A stretch of DNA of 32,954 nt from Planoprotostelium fungivorum (Eukaryota > Evosea > Variosea > Cavosteliida > Cavosteliaceae): NCBI GenBank assembly GCA_003024175.1, contig MDYQ01000335.1, positions 1 through 32,954 on the forward strand, given 5' to 3'. The translations under genes and the position numbers were made by a program. The first letter of the stretch is position 1; every line of letters begins with the position of its first letter. Positions 8,890 to 22,645 of the stretch are shown here, piece by piece. A model generated the notes under the pieces. The model made no database searches, was not told the origin of the DNA, and was given only the letters and a program-made list of their open reading frames with translations.

Positions 8890-9440
8890 AGGCTCACTTG
8901 GTCCCGAGTTGGTCATCGGCACATGCTGACTTCAACTGAATGGTGACTGATCCACTCTGTCAAGACCAAGAGGAAGAAAAAGCGATTGCGGTGGCTGGCA
9001 TTCCGTTCTCTGCGATTGTACGGACACGTTTCGGGAATTTTCAAGAGGATGATAACAGATGGTACAGCGGTTGAGATAGCTTCTGTTATAATAGAATCTG
9101 ATCTAACAGACTGGAAATAACGAGTCATTGAGAGATTACCTGTGTTGCTATTCGTGTATCTGCCACTACTGAAGAAAAGAATATTTCCGATTCCCATCAA
9201 ACTACTCAGAAGACAATTGTCTACTCCAGCGCCATCGAGTTGAATGACGATCTTTGCCTTTGTGATATTCAAAGAATGTGCGAGGATGAGATCATCTCAT
9301 CTCGTATGGATGGGCGAGTATCATGGAAGCCCATGCACGAGTATCTCGTATCGAATTGAAAGCCTTGACCAGGTCGACCCAGATGGTGACTCGCACCGTC
9401 ATCAGTTAACGGGGATCGATTGTATCCAACAAAATCCTAT
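8890..9440 (-). pseudogene. Decayed segment, paralogue of 2,880-3,330
   Basis: The minus strand is open from 9,272 to 8,913 (119 codons, containing IVIQLDGAGVDN, SSGRYTNSNTGNLS and FQSVRSD). The paralogous copy at 2,880-3,330 shares the FQSVRS and PSV..L/S-K blocks. The longer open frame here suggests this copy decayed less, but upstream of 9,272 (in gene sense) the frame breaks: VRVTIWVDLVKAF is followed by stops. Neither copy has a recognisable domain. Confidence 0.4.
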
Positions 9441-9574
9441 CTGCGAGTGCAAAGTGCGATGGCAGCGAGAACGCTCGAGTCGGTGTTGGTCGACGAGGCG
9501 CTCAGCTCGGTCTTGTCCTGTGTCTGTGCCAATTCTTCGTTCAGGAGAAGGACAAACACCTGAATCGATCTCTC

Positions 9575-9952
9575 TCACAAACACCTGGAAGAAGTTATCT
9601 CTCGTTCTTCAGACGGCATCACCACTGTGTTGTCGCTGTCTTGAGCGGAGCCTTCGTCGTGAAGACGATTTTCTTCCTCTGTTCCTCCTTCAGGTGAGTG
9701 ATTTCTGTTTTTGTGTCGGGAGTAAATGTTAGACGGCAGAGTGTAGAACGACCGACGAGTGGGTATCTGTGGAGCTCTCTCTGTTTCTGATAGGCTCTCG
9801 TGCAGGTGAGTGGTGTCGGAGATCGATCGGGATCGATGTCGAAGATTCCATCGATTGTACCGCATCCATCCCGAATCAATGACAGCAGATGATTTCACAG
9901 CACATCTCTGTAGATTCGCAGACGGTTTGTATAGCGACACACATCGCGTCAC
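9575..9952 (-). pseudogene. Fragment related to the unidentified gene at 20,850-22,498
   Basis: The minus-strand frame (125 codons) contains HSPEGGTEEENRLHDEG then SAQDSDNT. This resembles SPIHGLEKGHDKG then LAQDSNNT at about 21,590-21,650 on the minus strand. DNA similarity is visible as CATCACCACTGTGTTGTCGC here against CATCTCCTCTGTGTTGTTGC there. It probably is a stranded piece of the same family; function unknown. Confidence 0.35.
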
Positions 9953-9959
9953 TTATATG

Positions 9960-10760
9960 AAAGAAGAGAGAGTCATTCAACAATCATTCTTTATTGCCCG
10001 AAGGCTAACCACCCACCAGAGTGCCAGCGAAGAAGAGTGCCAGCGAAGAAGAGCGCCAGCAAAGAAGAGCGCCACCGTCGACGTAGACGCCAACGGTGAC
10101 GAAGACACCGACGCGAACGACTCCTCCTTCAAAGAAAAAGCGAAGCCAGAGGAGACCTCCGACTCTGACGAAGACTCACCTCTCCCAATCGAGAAAGTGG
10201 GGACGAAACCGACCGCCACATAGCTGGCGCTCAGAGACGAGTGACCCTCGACTCACCGTGCTCACCTGGAATATGGATGAAGGTATCCGGGACAAGCACA
10301 TCTCCATCACATCGGTGCTCGAGATCGCCGACGTGATCTTCCTGCAGGACATCAGACTGCACACGAAAACTATCTCTCACCTCACCTCGCTCATTGGAAA
10401 CTGGCCCTTTGCATCTTCGACCATCAAGTTTTCTCCAAAGAGAAAGTGATCAAGGCGGAGAGACCACCTGTATGTCTCAGCTACAAACATTACATCGCCC
10501 GAAATGGACTGGCCCATCCGGCGCGAGAATTCTCACCTCGTCCGGTTCCCCTGATGGCCGAGCCGTTGCGGCTCGCATCATCTTTCGGGGCCAACCATAC
10601 GTTATGGCCTGTGATGGCTCCTTCCACAAACCTTCCTCAGAATCAGTCGTTAATTATCGGGAGGCTCTCTCACCTTCGGTAGATGATTGCGACCACCGGC
10701 CAGCCGGGCAATATCTTCATTTTGGGCGGCAACTGGAATGTCACGCTCAGCCCTAATCTA
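9960..10760 (+). mobile_element. Non-LTR retrotransposon remnant, copy D (ORF1-like region and AP endonuclease)
   Basis: The longest copy. An acidic ORF1-like segment (DVDANGDEDTDAND, about 10,078-10,120) is followed after a junction near 10,220 by the endonuclease. Motifs appear in family order: LTVLTWNMDEGIRDK (10,252), ADVIFLQDIRLH (about 10,330), GRAVAARIIFRG (about 10,560) and IFILGGNWNVTLSPNLDR (about 10,710). These correspond to the Asn, the LQE, the GRx and the GGDFN..L...DR motifs of AP-type endonucleases of LINEs. Three frames are needed, so at least two frameshifts exist. The LQE glutamate is Asp here and the GGDFN aspartate is Asn, both metal-site changes. No reverse transcriptase follows. 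Confidence 0.75.
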
Positions 10761-12485
10761 GACCGTCCGCCACAAAGAAGAAGGGAGAAGAAGAAGAGGA
10801 CGAAGAAGACGACTCACTCGAAATTGGCTCCTCCTTGCGTTCTGAAAGAAAATGTGAACTGCAGATGAGGTTTGCCGGTGATCTACACCTCAACGTGAAA
10901 ACTCAACCCAGACACCACCCGATGTTCGTATCATCACTCTTAGGGGTATACATCCAAAGTAAAAAAAAGAGGTCCATGTATAATGCCAGGTTCCACCTAG
11001 ACTACTCACACGATAGCAACGGGGCATTAACCTTTCGGCAACAACCCTCTCCCTCAAATCCCTTGGGCGCTCAATTCTCAAGAACTACAACTCACTTCCC
11101 AGGCATGTTGTAAGAAGAGTTCAAGAGGTCAGCCACTATACATGAAGACATAAACGGGGCGAGAAATAGGGAGGTCGACCTTTTTTTTTTCAATCAGACA
11201 TCAATTATGGGTGATGAACCGGAAATAGGGCCTTCATTGTTGGGGATCATTTTTCCATCGAGATCTCATTTTAGTTCTAACCACCGCTCAAGAGAGAGAG
11301 GAGGCCGCACGTCGGAGTGTCCCTTCCCTTACAGTTCAGCAATGCTGATTTTGTGGAAGAAGATCTCTCTCTGGATTAGGCGGTTCCTCTAGCTGTGCTG
11401 AGTCCTTTCTCTGGTCGGTGGTGATCTGGTCTTCTAAAGAGGTGGGAGATCCGATTCTTGTTTTTGTTCATATCGTATCATATCATATCGTCTCATATTC
11501 TATCAAGGGTCGTGGCCGCTATTTGAGGGGCAACAATCGTTGCGAATTGTTCTGTTCCTGTTAACCTTCTCCTTCTCCTTCGATGTTGACTCTTTCACAA
11601 TCGTCGGTGAGTTCTTCGTCTCTGTTCCTTTCTGACCCTCTTCAGTCCATATAATTTATCGCTTTCAAGATCTACCGATGGATCAGAAGATCAGATCTTT
11701 CACACCGGTAATTCATCACGTCTGGTTGGTCTCAAAGGACAATCGACCAACGTAGCAACCAAACAAGGCCAAAGAGGTGAGAATACACGGTCTTGTGGAA
11801 GACTGATTCGATCATCTTTTCACAATGCATTGTTTGCAGGTGAGCCAGGATCTGCCTCTTGGCTGTGGTTGCTGATCATTGAGTCGAACACTCTGTTTGG
11901 AGTCACATCTTCCATCAGGCTACTGAGGTGAATGAGGCATTGAGAGGCCAACCCAATCTTGCCAACTCTGACGCCCTGTCCGACATCAGCTGAAGCTCAT
12001 GGTGAGTCAGAAGACAAGAACCACGGAGCTGTACAATGAAGTCATTTTCTGTTTATCTTTCTTTATTTCATTTCATTTGTCATCCTGGACGGTGAAAAGT
12101 GAATGGTACTGTTGTTGGACGATGAGAATTGGTCAAAAAGAAGATTAATTGATGAAATCTGTGATGGGAGGGTGAGCGCGATTGAGGAACGAATGAGACG
12201 GTCGATTCCATCTTCTCGAAGACGATCGAGTTTGTGATGTCAATCGTGAATCGTGAATCAGGCGATCTGAGATGATCGACTCACTCTGCACGAGGTCCTA
12301 CAATTGAGGTGGGCAACTGATGATAACGCCAACCTCGTCGGCACCACAAGGAGAACTGAACACATTTTCAGTCAATCATACGAACAAACTCATTCTCATC
12401 ATTCGATTTGGAACGCTATTGTTCTCACCATCCCACTGATACGATATTGACGAGAGGATGTGGCTCCCATCGCATCATAATACGG
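10761..12485. other. Non-coding region between retroelement copy D and the left arm of the inverted repeat
   Basis: No convincing gene. After the endonuclease remnant a Lys/Arg-rich stretch (REKKKRTKKTT, about 10,780) ends quickly. There are a T-run at 11,180-11,190 and a short run of TCATATC-like repeats at 11,468-11,505. Several GGTGAG sites occur near 11,450, 11,780 and 11,840 but without linked open exons. Confidence 0.5.
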
Positions 12486-12830
12486 CTGCCATGTTTATCA
12501 GATCAGATGTTGTGCCGGAAATGTGAGCGTTTCTTTTTTCGTGTCCTCTCATCCTCATACACTTGCTCAACTCGATGTCTGTGCTAAACCATTTTACCAA
12601 CCGTTTGCTTTTCACCGTTCTGTTTTTGGGGCCAGCGGGTAAATACAAATATTTGGACCAGAGGAAATATCTTCAAAGAGACAGGGCATCTTTCACATCC
12701 CGCAGATGCATGCTCAATTCCATGACGTGGAATCACCTGAAGCATCAAGATTCGTGGTGTCTTTCGAGGCAGAGTTGGGGGCCGATGCTTAATTGAGTCT
12801 TCTGTGACTATAAACTAGGCATGTTGTTTA
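12486..12830 (-). repeat. Module with CAAATATTTG palindrome, left-arm copy
   Basis: Reverse complement of the modules at 32,102-32,412 and 32,639-32,954. Shared landmarks are GATGTTGTGCCGGAAATGTG, GCTCAACTCGATGTCTGTGC, CAAATATTTG (12,646-12,655) and the AGGCAGAGTTGGGGGCCGAT end. It also carries ATTCCATGACGTGGAAT (about 12,718). No stable open frame. Confidence 0.75.
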
Positions 12831-13049
12831 TGCTGGAAGGTGAGAGATCTATTTACGTTCACTTCTGTCCTTATTATCGCTTTCCATACGTTCCGTCTGA
12901 AATGAGAGCAGATTACAATGTGTTCTTCCTCTTTGTGACGTAGAAAAGGAACACTTGATCTCTTATATACAGTGAGTCACAGTGTATTCTTTTCTCTTGG
13001 GTCCATGATGCGATCTTGAAGATAGACTAAGTCCTTTCAGAGAACGTCA

Positions 13050-14600
13050 CTCCGCCTGGACGAACAATAGATCAAAGAAAGTCTTGGGCGTGAATTTCCT
13101 GTAGATGAGTGGGAGGACATTATCATGTTCGCTCGAGTCAGAAGGGTGAATACATTCTAGACGTCCTCAAGGTGAGAAGAGACCCAAACATTTGTGACCA
13201 ACCCCTCATCCCTGCCCAGCTCATGTTTGCACGATCCAGAAGCAATTGGCCCACCTGCACCGTCACCGCCACAATCCATTTGAATGGTGAGAACGTCATC
13301 CATATCGGATGGACGTCGATGAGCGTGGTGCTGATGAGATGACTCAGGTAGAGACGGAACTGCAAGAAGAACGCGTCCACCGGTTTTCTTGGAGGGAAAT
13401 TGGGTGACGAACAACCAAGTGTCCACGTCTGGAACAAGGATCTTCTCGAGGAGTAAGGTGAGACGGTACATCACAGAGAAGACTGACAACAGTAAGGAGT
13501 ACCTTTCATACTCAACCTCTTCGTTTTTGTCAAGTCAGCTCTGGGGGCTAAAGATCAACAGCAGAAATCCAGCGTCTTGTCCTTTGGTGTCGTCGTGTGG
13601 TGGTCAATCTATCTTCATTGAGTAGTCCATCTATAAATCATGGCAGAGATAGACTGAAGGTGAATTGTATCAAAATGATGATAATCTGATAGAACAAAGG
13701 TCTGTGGGGCTACCTGATACCGTCTTTGGTGAAGTAGAGACGAATAGAACCACTTTTACGTCCTGTGGCTGAGACCACTGTGTGTCTTCTGTGGCTGAGA
13801 CCACTTTTACGTCCTGTGGCTGAGACCACTTTATGTCCTCTGTGGCTGAGACCACTTTATGTCTTCGTGGCTGAGACCACTGTATGTCTTCGTGGCTGAG
13901 ACCACATCGTTTGCCCCTCTCTAAGCTCGAGAGGGCAGTACAGTCTGATGTCTGAAGGAGAGCACATAGGCCCGGATGGCGTGCTCAATTCCATGATGTG
14001 GAATCACCTGAAGCATCAAGATTTGTGCTGTCTTTCAAGGCAGAGTTGAGGGACTGATGCCTAATTGAGTCTTCTGTGACTATCGACTGCATCTCTTACA
14101 AGGTGAGAAGAGGTTTGAACATTCGTGACCAACCCCTCACCCCTGCCCAGCTCATGTCCGCCTGATCCAGAAGCAATTGGCGTCTTTTCAGAGAACATCA
14201 CTCCGCCTGGACAAACAGTGAATGGAAGAAAGTCTGATGCATCAACTTGTTGTGGATGAATCAGATGACCTCATCACAGTCGGCATCAAGGGAATGGACT
14301 ATCTTCCACGTTTTGGACGTCCTCAAGGTGAGAAGAGGCCCAAACACTCGTGACCACCCTCACCAACCATAGGTGGGATCCATCCCTAATCGGCCAATCT
14401 GTGTTGCACTTGATGGAGGAAGTGGAGGATCCAATCGAGACGGTGAAACCTGCACTGTGGCCGCAATGAGTAAGGTGAAACGGTGGATAACAGAGAAGCT
14501 GATAAGACGAGCAAGGTCTACCTCATCTGGGACGGTGGCAGGGTTTGGGGTCTATCAATTGTATGAGATCAGGATGACGATCATTTGATCATGTCGAGAG
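13050..14600 (+). repeat. Two diverged direct copies of exon-like sequence within the left arm
   Basis: Segments about 13,050-13,520 and 14,180-14,560 repeat the same order of blocks: GACGTCCTCAAGGTGAGAAG (13,160; 14,318), GTGACCAACCCCTCA or a variant, and AAGGTGAGACGGT / AAGGTGAAACGGT then AACAGAGAAG (13,453; 14,472). A third partial copy of the middle block lies at 14,100-14,165. On the right arm one related block lies at about 31,310-31,480. The AAGGTGAG positions look like intron donors of an old gene; the coding frames are too damaged to identify it. Confidence 0.55.
13741..13908. repeat. Minisatellite with GTGGCTGAGACCAC core, left arm
   Basis: The 14-base core GTGGCTGAGACCAC occurs six times at intervals of 24-32 bases, separated by TTTTACGTCCT, TTTATGTCCTCT or TGTATGTCTTC. 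Its reverse complement, GTGGTCTCAGCCAC, forms the minisatellites of the right arm. Each core has a GTGG/CCAC stem potential. Confidence 0.85.
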
Positions 14601-15049
14601 AGAAGGAAGAAGAGTAGAGAAAATCGTCACCCTTTAGCTGGATTCAGAGACTTACATCATCCACTTTGCTTTCAAGAATAGAGACAACAACGCCTTCAAG
14701 AGACAAGACAGGCGGCCAGGTAGAGAAGGTGAGACAGAAGAGAAGAACATCCCCTCACCTCTTCAGATGGATAAGAATCGAGTGAGTGTACAAGTGTAAA
14801 TAGATAGGATCAGGACATGAGAAGAGAGAATGAGGAGAGGTGGGAAGATCAGCTATGATCGCAGAGGCAGTTGAAGAGAGGGAGTGAAGATGTTCGATTG
14901 AACATGTCCTCCAAGACCAACATTTCGATCTGATGGGCCGGGACACTCTCTCATGGGATCACGAGAGGAACGCTACGCCTCTCGAAAGGTGGATGTTGAA
15001 GTAATTAACTCCGTCTTCTCATTGATGATAGCAGGACTAACAGATTTTC

Positions 15050-16340
15050 AACACCATGGAGGAGAGTGAATGGGATACACTGCTACCAACAGTACAGTTG
15101 AGAAGAGGAGACGAGCAGTCGTATTCCTGGAGCCCTTATCCTTCTGCTGAAAATCGATGGACAAAAGAAGATCTGCATTCGAAACCCAACATCCTCAACA
15201 TTGTCAAGGCTTTCAAGGGAATGGCTGACGGTGAGCCCATGACGAGAAAATTTGCGGAAATCTGACGTCATCCATTCTAGATGTGAAGCTCAGGGATCAA
15301 TGGACTACCAAAGACCGTATCAAGAGGGACCTCGCAAATGAATCCGCCATTCGTCAAGAGGTGACTCGCGCGTACAATCTTCCATTTCTCACCATTGGTA
15401 GATCAGGCAGACTGTCCTGCGACTGATGTATTACGTGTTCCACGGGGAACCACGCCGAATTTCTCGGAAAGACTCTTTTCCATCTTAGCCCCCCTCAACA
15501 GAGCAAGCCGCCAAGATCGCCTCAGCCCTCTCTACCTGCAGCGCTTTCACGTATCCATTTACCTCAACCACGCTCTCATGTTGAAGGAGATGCCCTTTGT
15601 GGAGACCATTCTGGAGAAGTGCGTCGAGTACATCATCGACGCATCAAGAGGAGGTCCTCTCAGCCCTACCTACTACTACGTCTTCCCTCTCTTCCTGCCT
15701 CTCGTTCAACCAATGCACTCCTCCATGAACAGACAAGAAGGAGCCTGGAGAGACACACGCAGGCTGACGTGGAGTATCCCAGGGGCAGGATGTCTCTCAT
15801 CAAAGTCCTCTCTAGCTTTCCGCGATTCAAGTAGAGGGCCCGCAAGGCACTCATTGCTACTCCTGACGGCCACGCGCAAGGACGAGTTGAAAGAGTCTAC
15901 CTCCTCCGCGGTATCATCAGCGAGCAGAATGTAGTCCAATCTTCCACCCTACACGCCCTCAAGGCCGTTCCTGCCATTCTGGACACTGCCCTACCCCCCT
16001 CGACGATTTTGCGTCACACCTTTGGATTGCTACCCACTACCCCGAAGAAGAGAACGCCTTCCACGAGGAACTCCTTTGATCTGTACGGTCACACGGCAGA
16101 CGTACTCCAAGTAACTCACCCCCTTTATTAAAGATGAAGACGCCATGCTTGACGCAGAGAAGGGCACGGTCCTGCAGAACATAGTCGCTCAATCCATCGT
16201 GGACGCCACCAAATTGTAGACGGACGCCATTATTCCACAGAGAAGAAAGGTGATCTCTAACTTCTTTTCTTTTGATTTCTCTCTCATCTATTCGATATGA
16301 TCTCTACAATGGGTGAAAGGTGTCGCTTATGGATTGATCC
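15050..16340 (+). pseudogene. GCN1-like pseudogene, left copy
   Basis: GCN1 is the HEAT-repeat ribosome-associated activator of GCN2 kinase. Recognisable blocks in GCN1 order are KRDLANESAIRQEV (about 15,330), RLFSILAPLNRAS (about 15,465), RGGPLSPTYYYVFPLF (about 15,645), VYLLRGIISEQNVVQSSTLH (about 15,895), WIATHYPEEENAFHEELL (about 16,024) and a KGVAYGLI remnant (16,317) of the family's KGAAYGL block. A TGA follows EELL in frame (16,078), LSSFPRFK is closed by TAG, and several frame changes are needed, so it is not functional. It corresponds to a middle part of the very large GCN1 protein. Identification is by recalled family motifs, not by a search. Confidence 0.6.
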
Positions 16341-16849
16341 AGAAGAGGGCGGTACAGATCAGGAGACATGTGTCCGCTGGCTGAGACGAAAGACTTGGAC
16401 CTTTATCTGGACGTGATGAACAGTGACCTCAAGAGTATCATCAACAATACTATCCCAGAGGTGAGAAGGATGAATGTCATCATCACATCACGTTTATGCA
16501 TCACTCGATGGACACGATTGACATCATGATGATGATGATGAACTCACGATGGAAGATGAGAGCCATCTGCTTGGATATCCCACTCGAGAAATGGGAGAGA
16601 ACAAGCCTTCGGACCACACGAAGCCTCACGTCAGAGAGGGTTTCATCTCGTCTGAGACCTACGACAAGAGGAACTCTCTCTACGTGTGACAAAATGAAGA
16701 GCGTCATTCAGAACACACCCAAGTCACTCAAGCACCTCCTCGTCAACCTCATGAGAATCACCGACTGTCTTGATTTCGACAAGCAACAGGTGATCCATTC
16801 TCCCTCACCCCGTCTCACCTCCACAGATATTGGGTAAGACTTTGGTCTT
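16341..16849 (+). pseudogene. Further exon-like sequence shared with the right arm, probably GCN1-derived
   Basis: Blocks matching 30,340-29,850 on the minus strand include AETKDLDLYLDVMNSDL with NNTIPE, the HHSMDTIDIMMMMMNSRWK segment and DCLDFDKQQ followed by a GTGATC..CCACAG intron-like stretch. A longer local piece, NTPKSLKHLLVNLMRI (about 16,712), precedes DCLDF. Stops (TGA after VSA; frame changes) interrupt it. Family assignment here is weaker than for the flanking GCN1 blocks. Confidence 0.4.
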
Positions 16850-17008
16850 CCACTTCTGAATGGCGTGGGGCATGGGTAGCACGGAGGCCATACCCTTTGA
16901 CAAGTTGAAATCGGGCAGCATCGTTTGGTTCTTGTTCTCTAGATCTTCCTGCAGCTTGTCGAGGATGTTCCACAACTCGGGAATGTAGTTGTCGAAATCG
17001 AGACAGTC
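16850..17008 (-). pseudogene. Small inverted coding patch inside the left arm
   Basis: The minus strand reads openly for about 53 codons here ([18 protein letters not shown], then [16 protein letters not shown] and NLSKGMASVLPMPHAIQKW). It starts with the same 20-base block that ends the plus-strand exon at 16,765-16,785, in inverted orientation, so the plus-strand exon appears to continue on the other strand. The right arm has about 660 nt of GCN1-like sequence at this point instead. I do not recognise the protein. Confidence 0.5.
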
Positions 17009-19712
<2,704 letters not shown>

Positions 19713-19714
19713 GA

Positions 19715-20500
19715 GAAGTGGTTGCAATCAGGACCCAAAGGTGAGAGAGTGCTGCCCGATAGGATTTGACTGATTCTGAGTAAGGTTTGTGGAAGGAGGT
19801 CACACAGATGGTTGTCCCTAAAAGATGATGCGAGCTGCAATGGCTTGGCTGTCACAAGAGCCCAAAGAACTGAGAATTTGGGTCCAATTGAGTGGATAAT
19901 GGCCTCGCCATTTTGTTGTGAGGATGTTTGTAGCAGAGCCACACAGGTGGTGATTTCTGCCTCTCTGCCTCGGTCGCTCTCTGATTCAAGAAGAGCATCA
20001 CGGTTGAAGATGTGATGAGCAAGTTGAGGTGAGAGATGCTTTGTGTATGCAGAATGATGTCCTACAGGAAGAATACGTCGGCGAGCGTGCGCGTCATGTG
20101 TGATGAGTTTTACCCGGACACCCCCATTATATATTTGGTCACCACATCAAGTGGAGGTGGTGATGGAAGATGAGGCACGAGCCTTCGTGTGAGGTGAGTG
20201 ATGGCTGTTGTTCTTGATAATTGACGCTGATTTTGCTGCACACAATATGTCTTCAGACAATGTGGATGCATCTGTCTGCAGATAGGTTTTTCTTTCTTTG
20301 TTGGTGGGCCTCGTGTGGGTTGTTGGCCTTTGGGCAATAAAGTGATATCACTCTCTGACTCATTCCTGTTGACTATCACAATTGTGGGGTTACCCATGAC
20401 AACCGCAGATTATGATGCTGGCTATGTCTTTGGTGCCACATCACTGTCAATGGTGTCGCTTGACGATTGTCCATCATCAACTCCTTTGTATTTTGCATCT
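19715..20500 (-). mobile_element. Non-LTR retrotransposon remnant, copy E/F
   Basis: In element sense the 5' part (20,500-20,150) shares with copies A and C the AATAAAG landmark (20,335), the AGGTGAGTGATGGCTGTT block (20,191) and the GTCATGGGTAACCC region. The 3' part (19,890-19,715) matches the endonuclease of copies B and D at DNA level: GCAGCTCGCATCATCTTT, CTCCTTCCACAAACCTT and CTCAGAATCAGTC. The peptide SQAIAARIIF corresponds to GRAVAARIIF of copy D, but the frame is broken. The element directly abuts the end of the left RPB1 pseudogene at about 19,712. Confidence 0.6.
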
Positions 20501-20849
20501 CCCTCAAATGGAGGAGGTACCAGCGTGACAAGTTTGGTTGTGATAGGAGGCAGTAATTGCCGAGATGATGAATGTGTAAGATACACTAAAAATCGTGACC
20601 CATCTTTGGAATCATGTTATATGATTTGGTGTATATTGTGCCCACAATGCGTTGACAAGACTATCTGAATAAGCACCTGTACAAAAAATTACAACAAGTA
20701 CTCGATGTACAGCAGAGATAGATGACAATCTTCTGTGATCAATCTACACCGCATTTTATTTGCATTCATTTGCGAGATCAAACAAAACTAACAGTGCAAC
20801 GGATGCAGTAAGAAATAATCTTACCGTAAATGGTGGAGATTACATCACA
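20500..20849. other. Spacer, nothing recognised
   Basis: No supported gene. The sequence becomes A/T-richer toward 20,690-20,830. It would be the 3' flank of the minus-strand gene that follows. Confidence 0.5.
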
Positions 20850-22498
20850 TCACATCTGTGTCCTCTCAAACATCTCCTGTTTGTTGTTGACGCAAGGAGG
20901 TGAGTTCTCTTGTATAGCCAAATTGACGTTGTTGTCCAGAAGAGCGTTCGCTGCAATTTCCTCCGAGCTCGTCATTGAGGGAGGGTGAATGTGTCCATCT
21001 GATGGTGACAAGGTGAGTGGTGATCGTTGAATTTGACGTTCGTCATCAACTCTTTGTAGGAGAGTCCAGACCGCTTCGTTTGCCAATCCCGTCCAAGTGG
21101 GTGGGTGGATGTCCGTGGGCAAGCCAGTCAAACTGTCTTTGCTGTAGGCGGGTGGAGGTGAGGTCAAGTTTTGTTGAAAGTTGGTGACCTTCTCCACCAG
21201 GTGATCCAACGCGGAGAATCCTCTGGTGAGAGAGGCACTATTGGCTGTGCAAGGAGGTGAGTTGTTTCGATTTCCTCAGTCAGTGGACGTGTCTTGTCTA
21301 TTTGACGCAACGGTGTTGGCGTCGGACGAATTGACGTTATCCAGGAGTGCGTTGGCTGTGTGGATACATATGACAATCCCTTTGTCTCTTTGAGTGCTGG
21401 AGTCTCTACCAAGTCTTTGTCCTCTTGCAAGGTGAGAGGTGAGTCTCTTTGGTGTCTGTGACTGACTGTCTGCAAGTGTATTCTCGAGTGGTTGCGGGGT
21501 GAGTGAGATTGTCTTTTTGATCAGTGCTGACATTATGCAGATTGATCATTTGGCGTTCTCTCTTGGCAACATCTCCTCTGTGTTGTTGCTGTCCTGGGCC
21601 AACCCTTTGTCGTGTCCTTTCTCCAATCCATGAATAGGTGAGCGGTGGCTGTCCTCATTTGACGAATAAACGTCTGACGTTTGTGGATAGGTTGCTGGCA
21701 AGTGGGTGGTGGAAGTTGGTACTCCCTGTCTGGCAAGAGGTTGCTCAGGTGAGACATGTTGTAAATCTATTGGGATAGATGCAGGTATCTCCTCGTGGAG
21801 GAGCATATCCTCTCGTCGTCTGAGCTGACGATGGCAGGTCCCTTGCTGGCAAGCACAATGTTGCTGTTGTCAGAGGCGATGACTTTGTACGAGGCAATGG
21901 CTTTGTCCTCCTCTTTGTTGGAGGGAGTGGGTTTGAATTCTTCTTTGCTGGAGATGACATCTTTGTCAGCACGGTGTTGAGAGGTGAGAGATTCTCTTTG
22001 GCAATCTTCTTGCTGGTTGCCAATGTCTCTGACCCACTTGCAGTCTCGATCATCTACGTGGATCTCTTCCTTGTCAGGATGGGCAGTCTCCTTGTCTGTG
22101 GAGTTGATCTCTTCTTGAGGTGAGGGTTGTGTGTATACTAACTTGTATGCAGTGCAGATACTCTTGTTGAAGAGTGTCACACGACAGTGTGCCAGTAAGT
22201 GGTTGTGTTGACAGACAACCATTGTCGCAAAGGTTTCAACGCTCCTCTTACAATAGCACTTGAATTTGATGTACTTGCTGCTGCCTGTGGTCCAGGATTC
22301 AAGGTTATACCTGTAGCTACATTTGTTGAATAAACTGGACTTGAGGCGTAGAATTTCTTTGTGAACTTGTTCCAATTCTTGTGTCGTGGGAGGGGCCCTT
22401 GGAGGCAAGATCATTTTGTTAATTTTTGCAGGGTCTTGTGGCAGATTTAAATGGTTTCTGTTGGGGTGTAGAGGCGGGCAAATATGCGTTTTGTGCAT
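20850..22498 (-). CDS. Unidentified minus-strand gene with a Cys/His cluster and repetitive polar C-terminal part
   Basis: The first and longest open segment (22,498-21,767, 243 codons) starts MHKTHICPPLHPNRNHLNLP. Residues 60-115 carry a cluster: Cys60, KCYC (81, 83), VVCQHNHLLAHC (Cys96, His98, His100, His104, Cys105) and Cys115. The C-x-C ... C-x-H-x-H order recalls zinc folds of the FLYWCH/WRKY kind, but I cannot assign it. Then follow acidic, Ser/Thr/Asn-rich segments in other frames (21,806-21,546; 21,533-21,276; 21,209-20,850) with repeated phrases such as ANALLDNVN and ANALLDNNVN. The frames would have to be joined by short introns I could not place. TGA at 20,850-20,852 closes the last. 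A related fragment sits at 9,575-9,952. Confidence 0.4.
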
Positions 22499-22645
22499 TC
22501 AAAGAGGGAAGCAAGCTTGCTCAATCTTCACCCAGACAACTACAGACCACAGAAGACCAAGAAACCCTTCTAAAAAGTCTTTTCCACTTGGACAAGTCCT
22601 CTGAGTGATAAACGTGGTAAAGAGCACTCCAAAGAAAAATGTACT

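Noticed and set aside
9300-9420. Reverse transcriptase motif A in the minus-strand peptide VTIWVDLVKAFNSI
   Set aside because: Only one short resemblance; the paralogous copy at 3,200-3,300 reads IWIDLFEASGSIQ, which lacks the key residues, and no YxDD-like motif follows.
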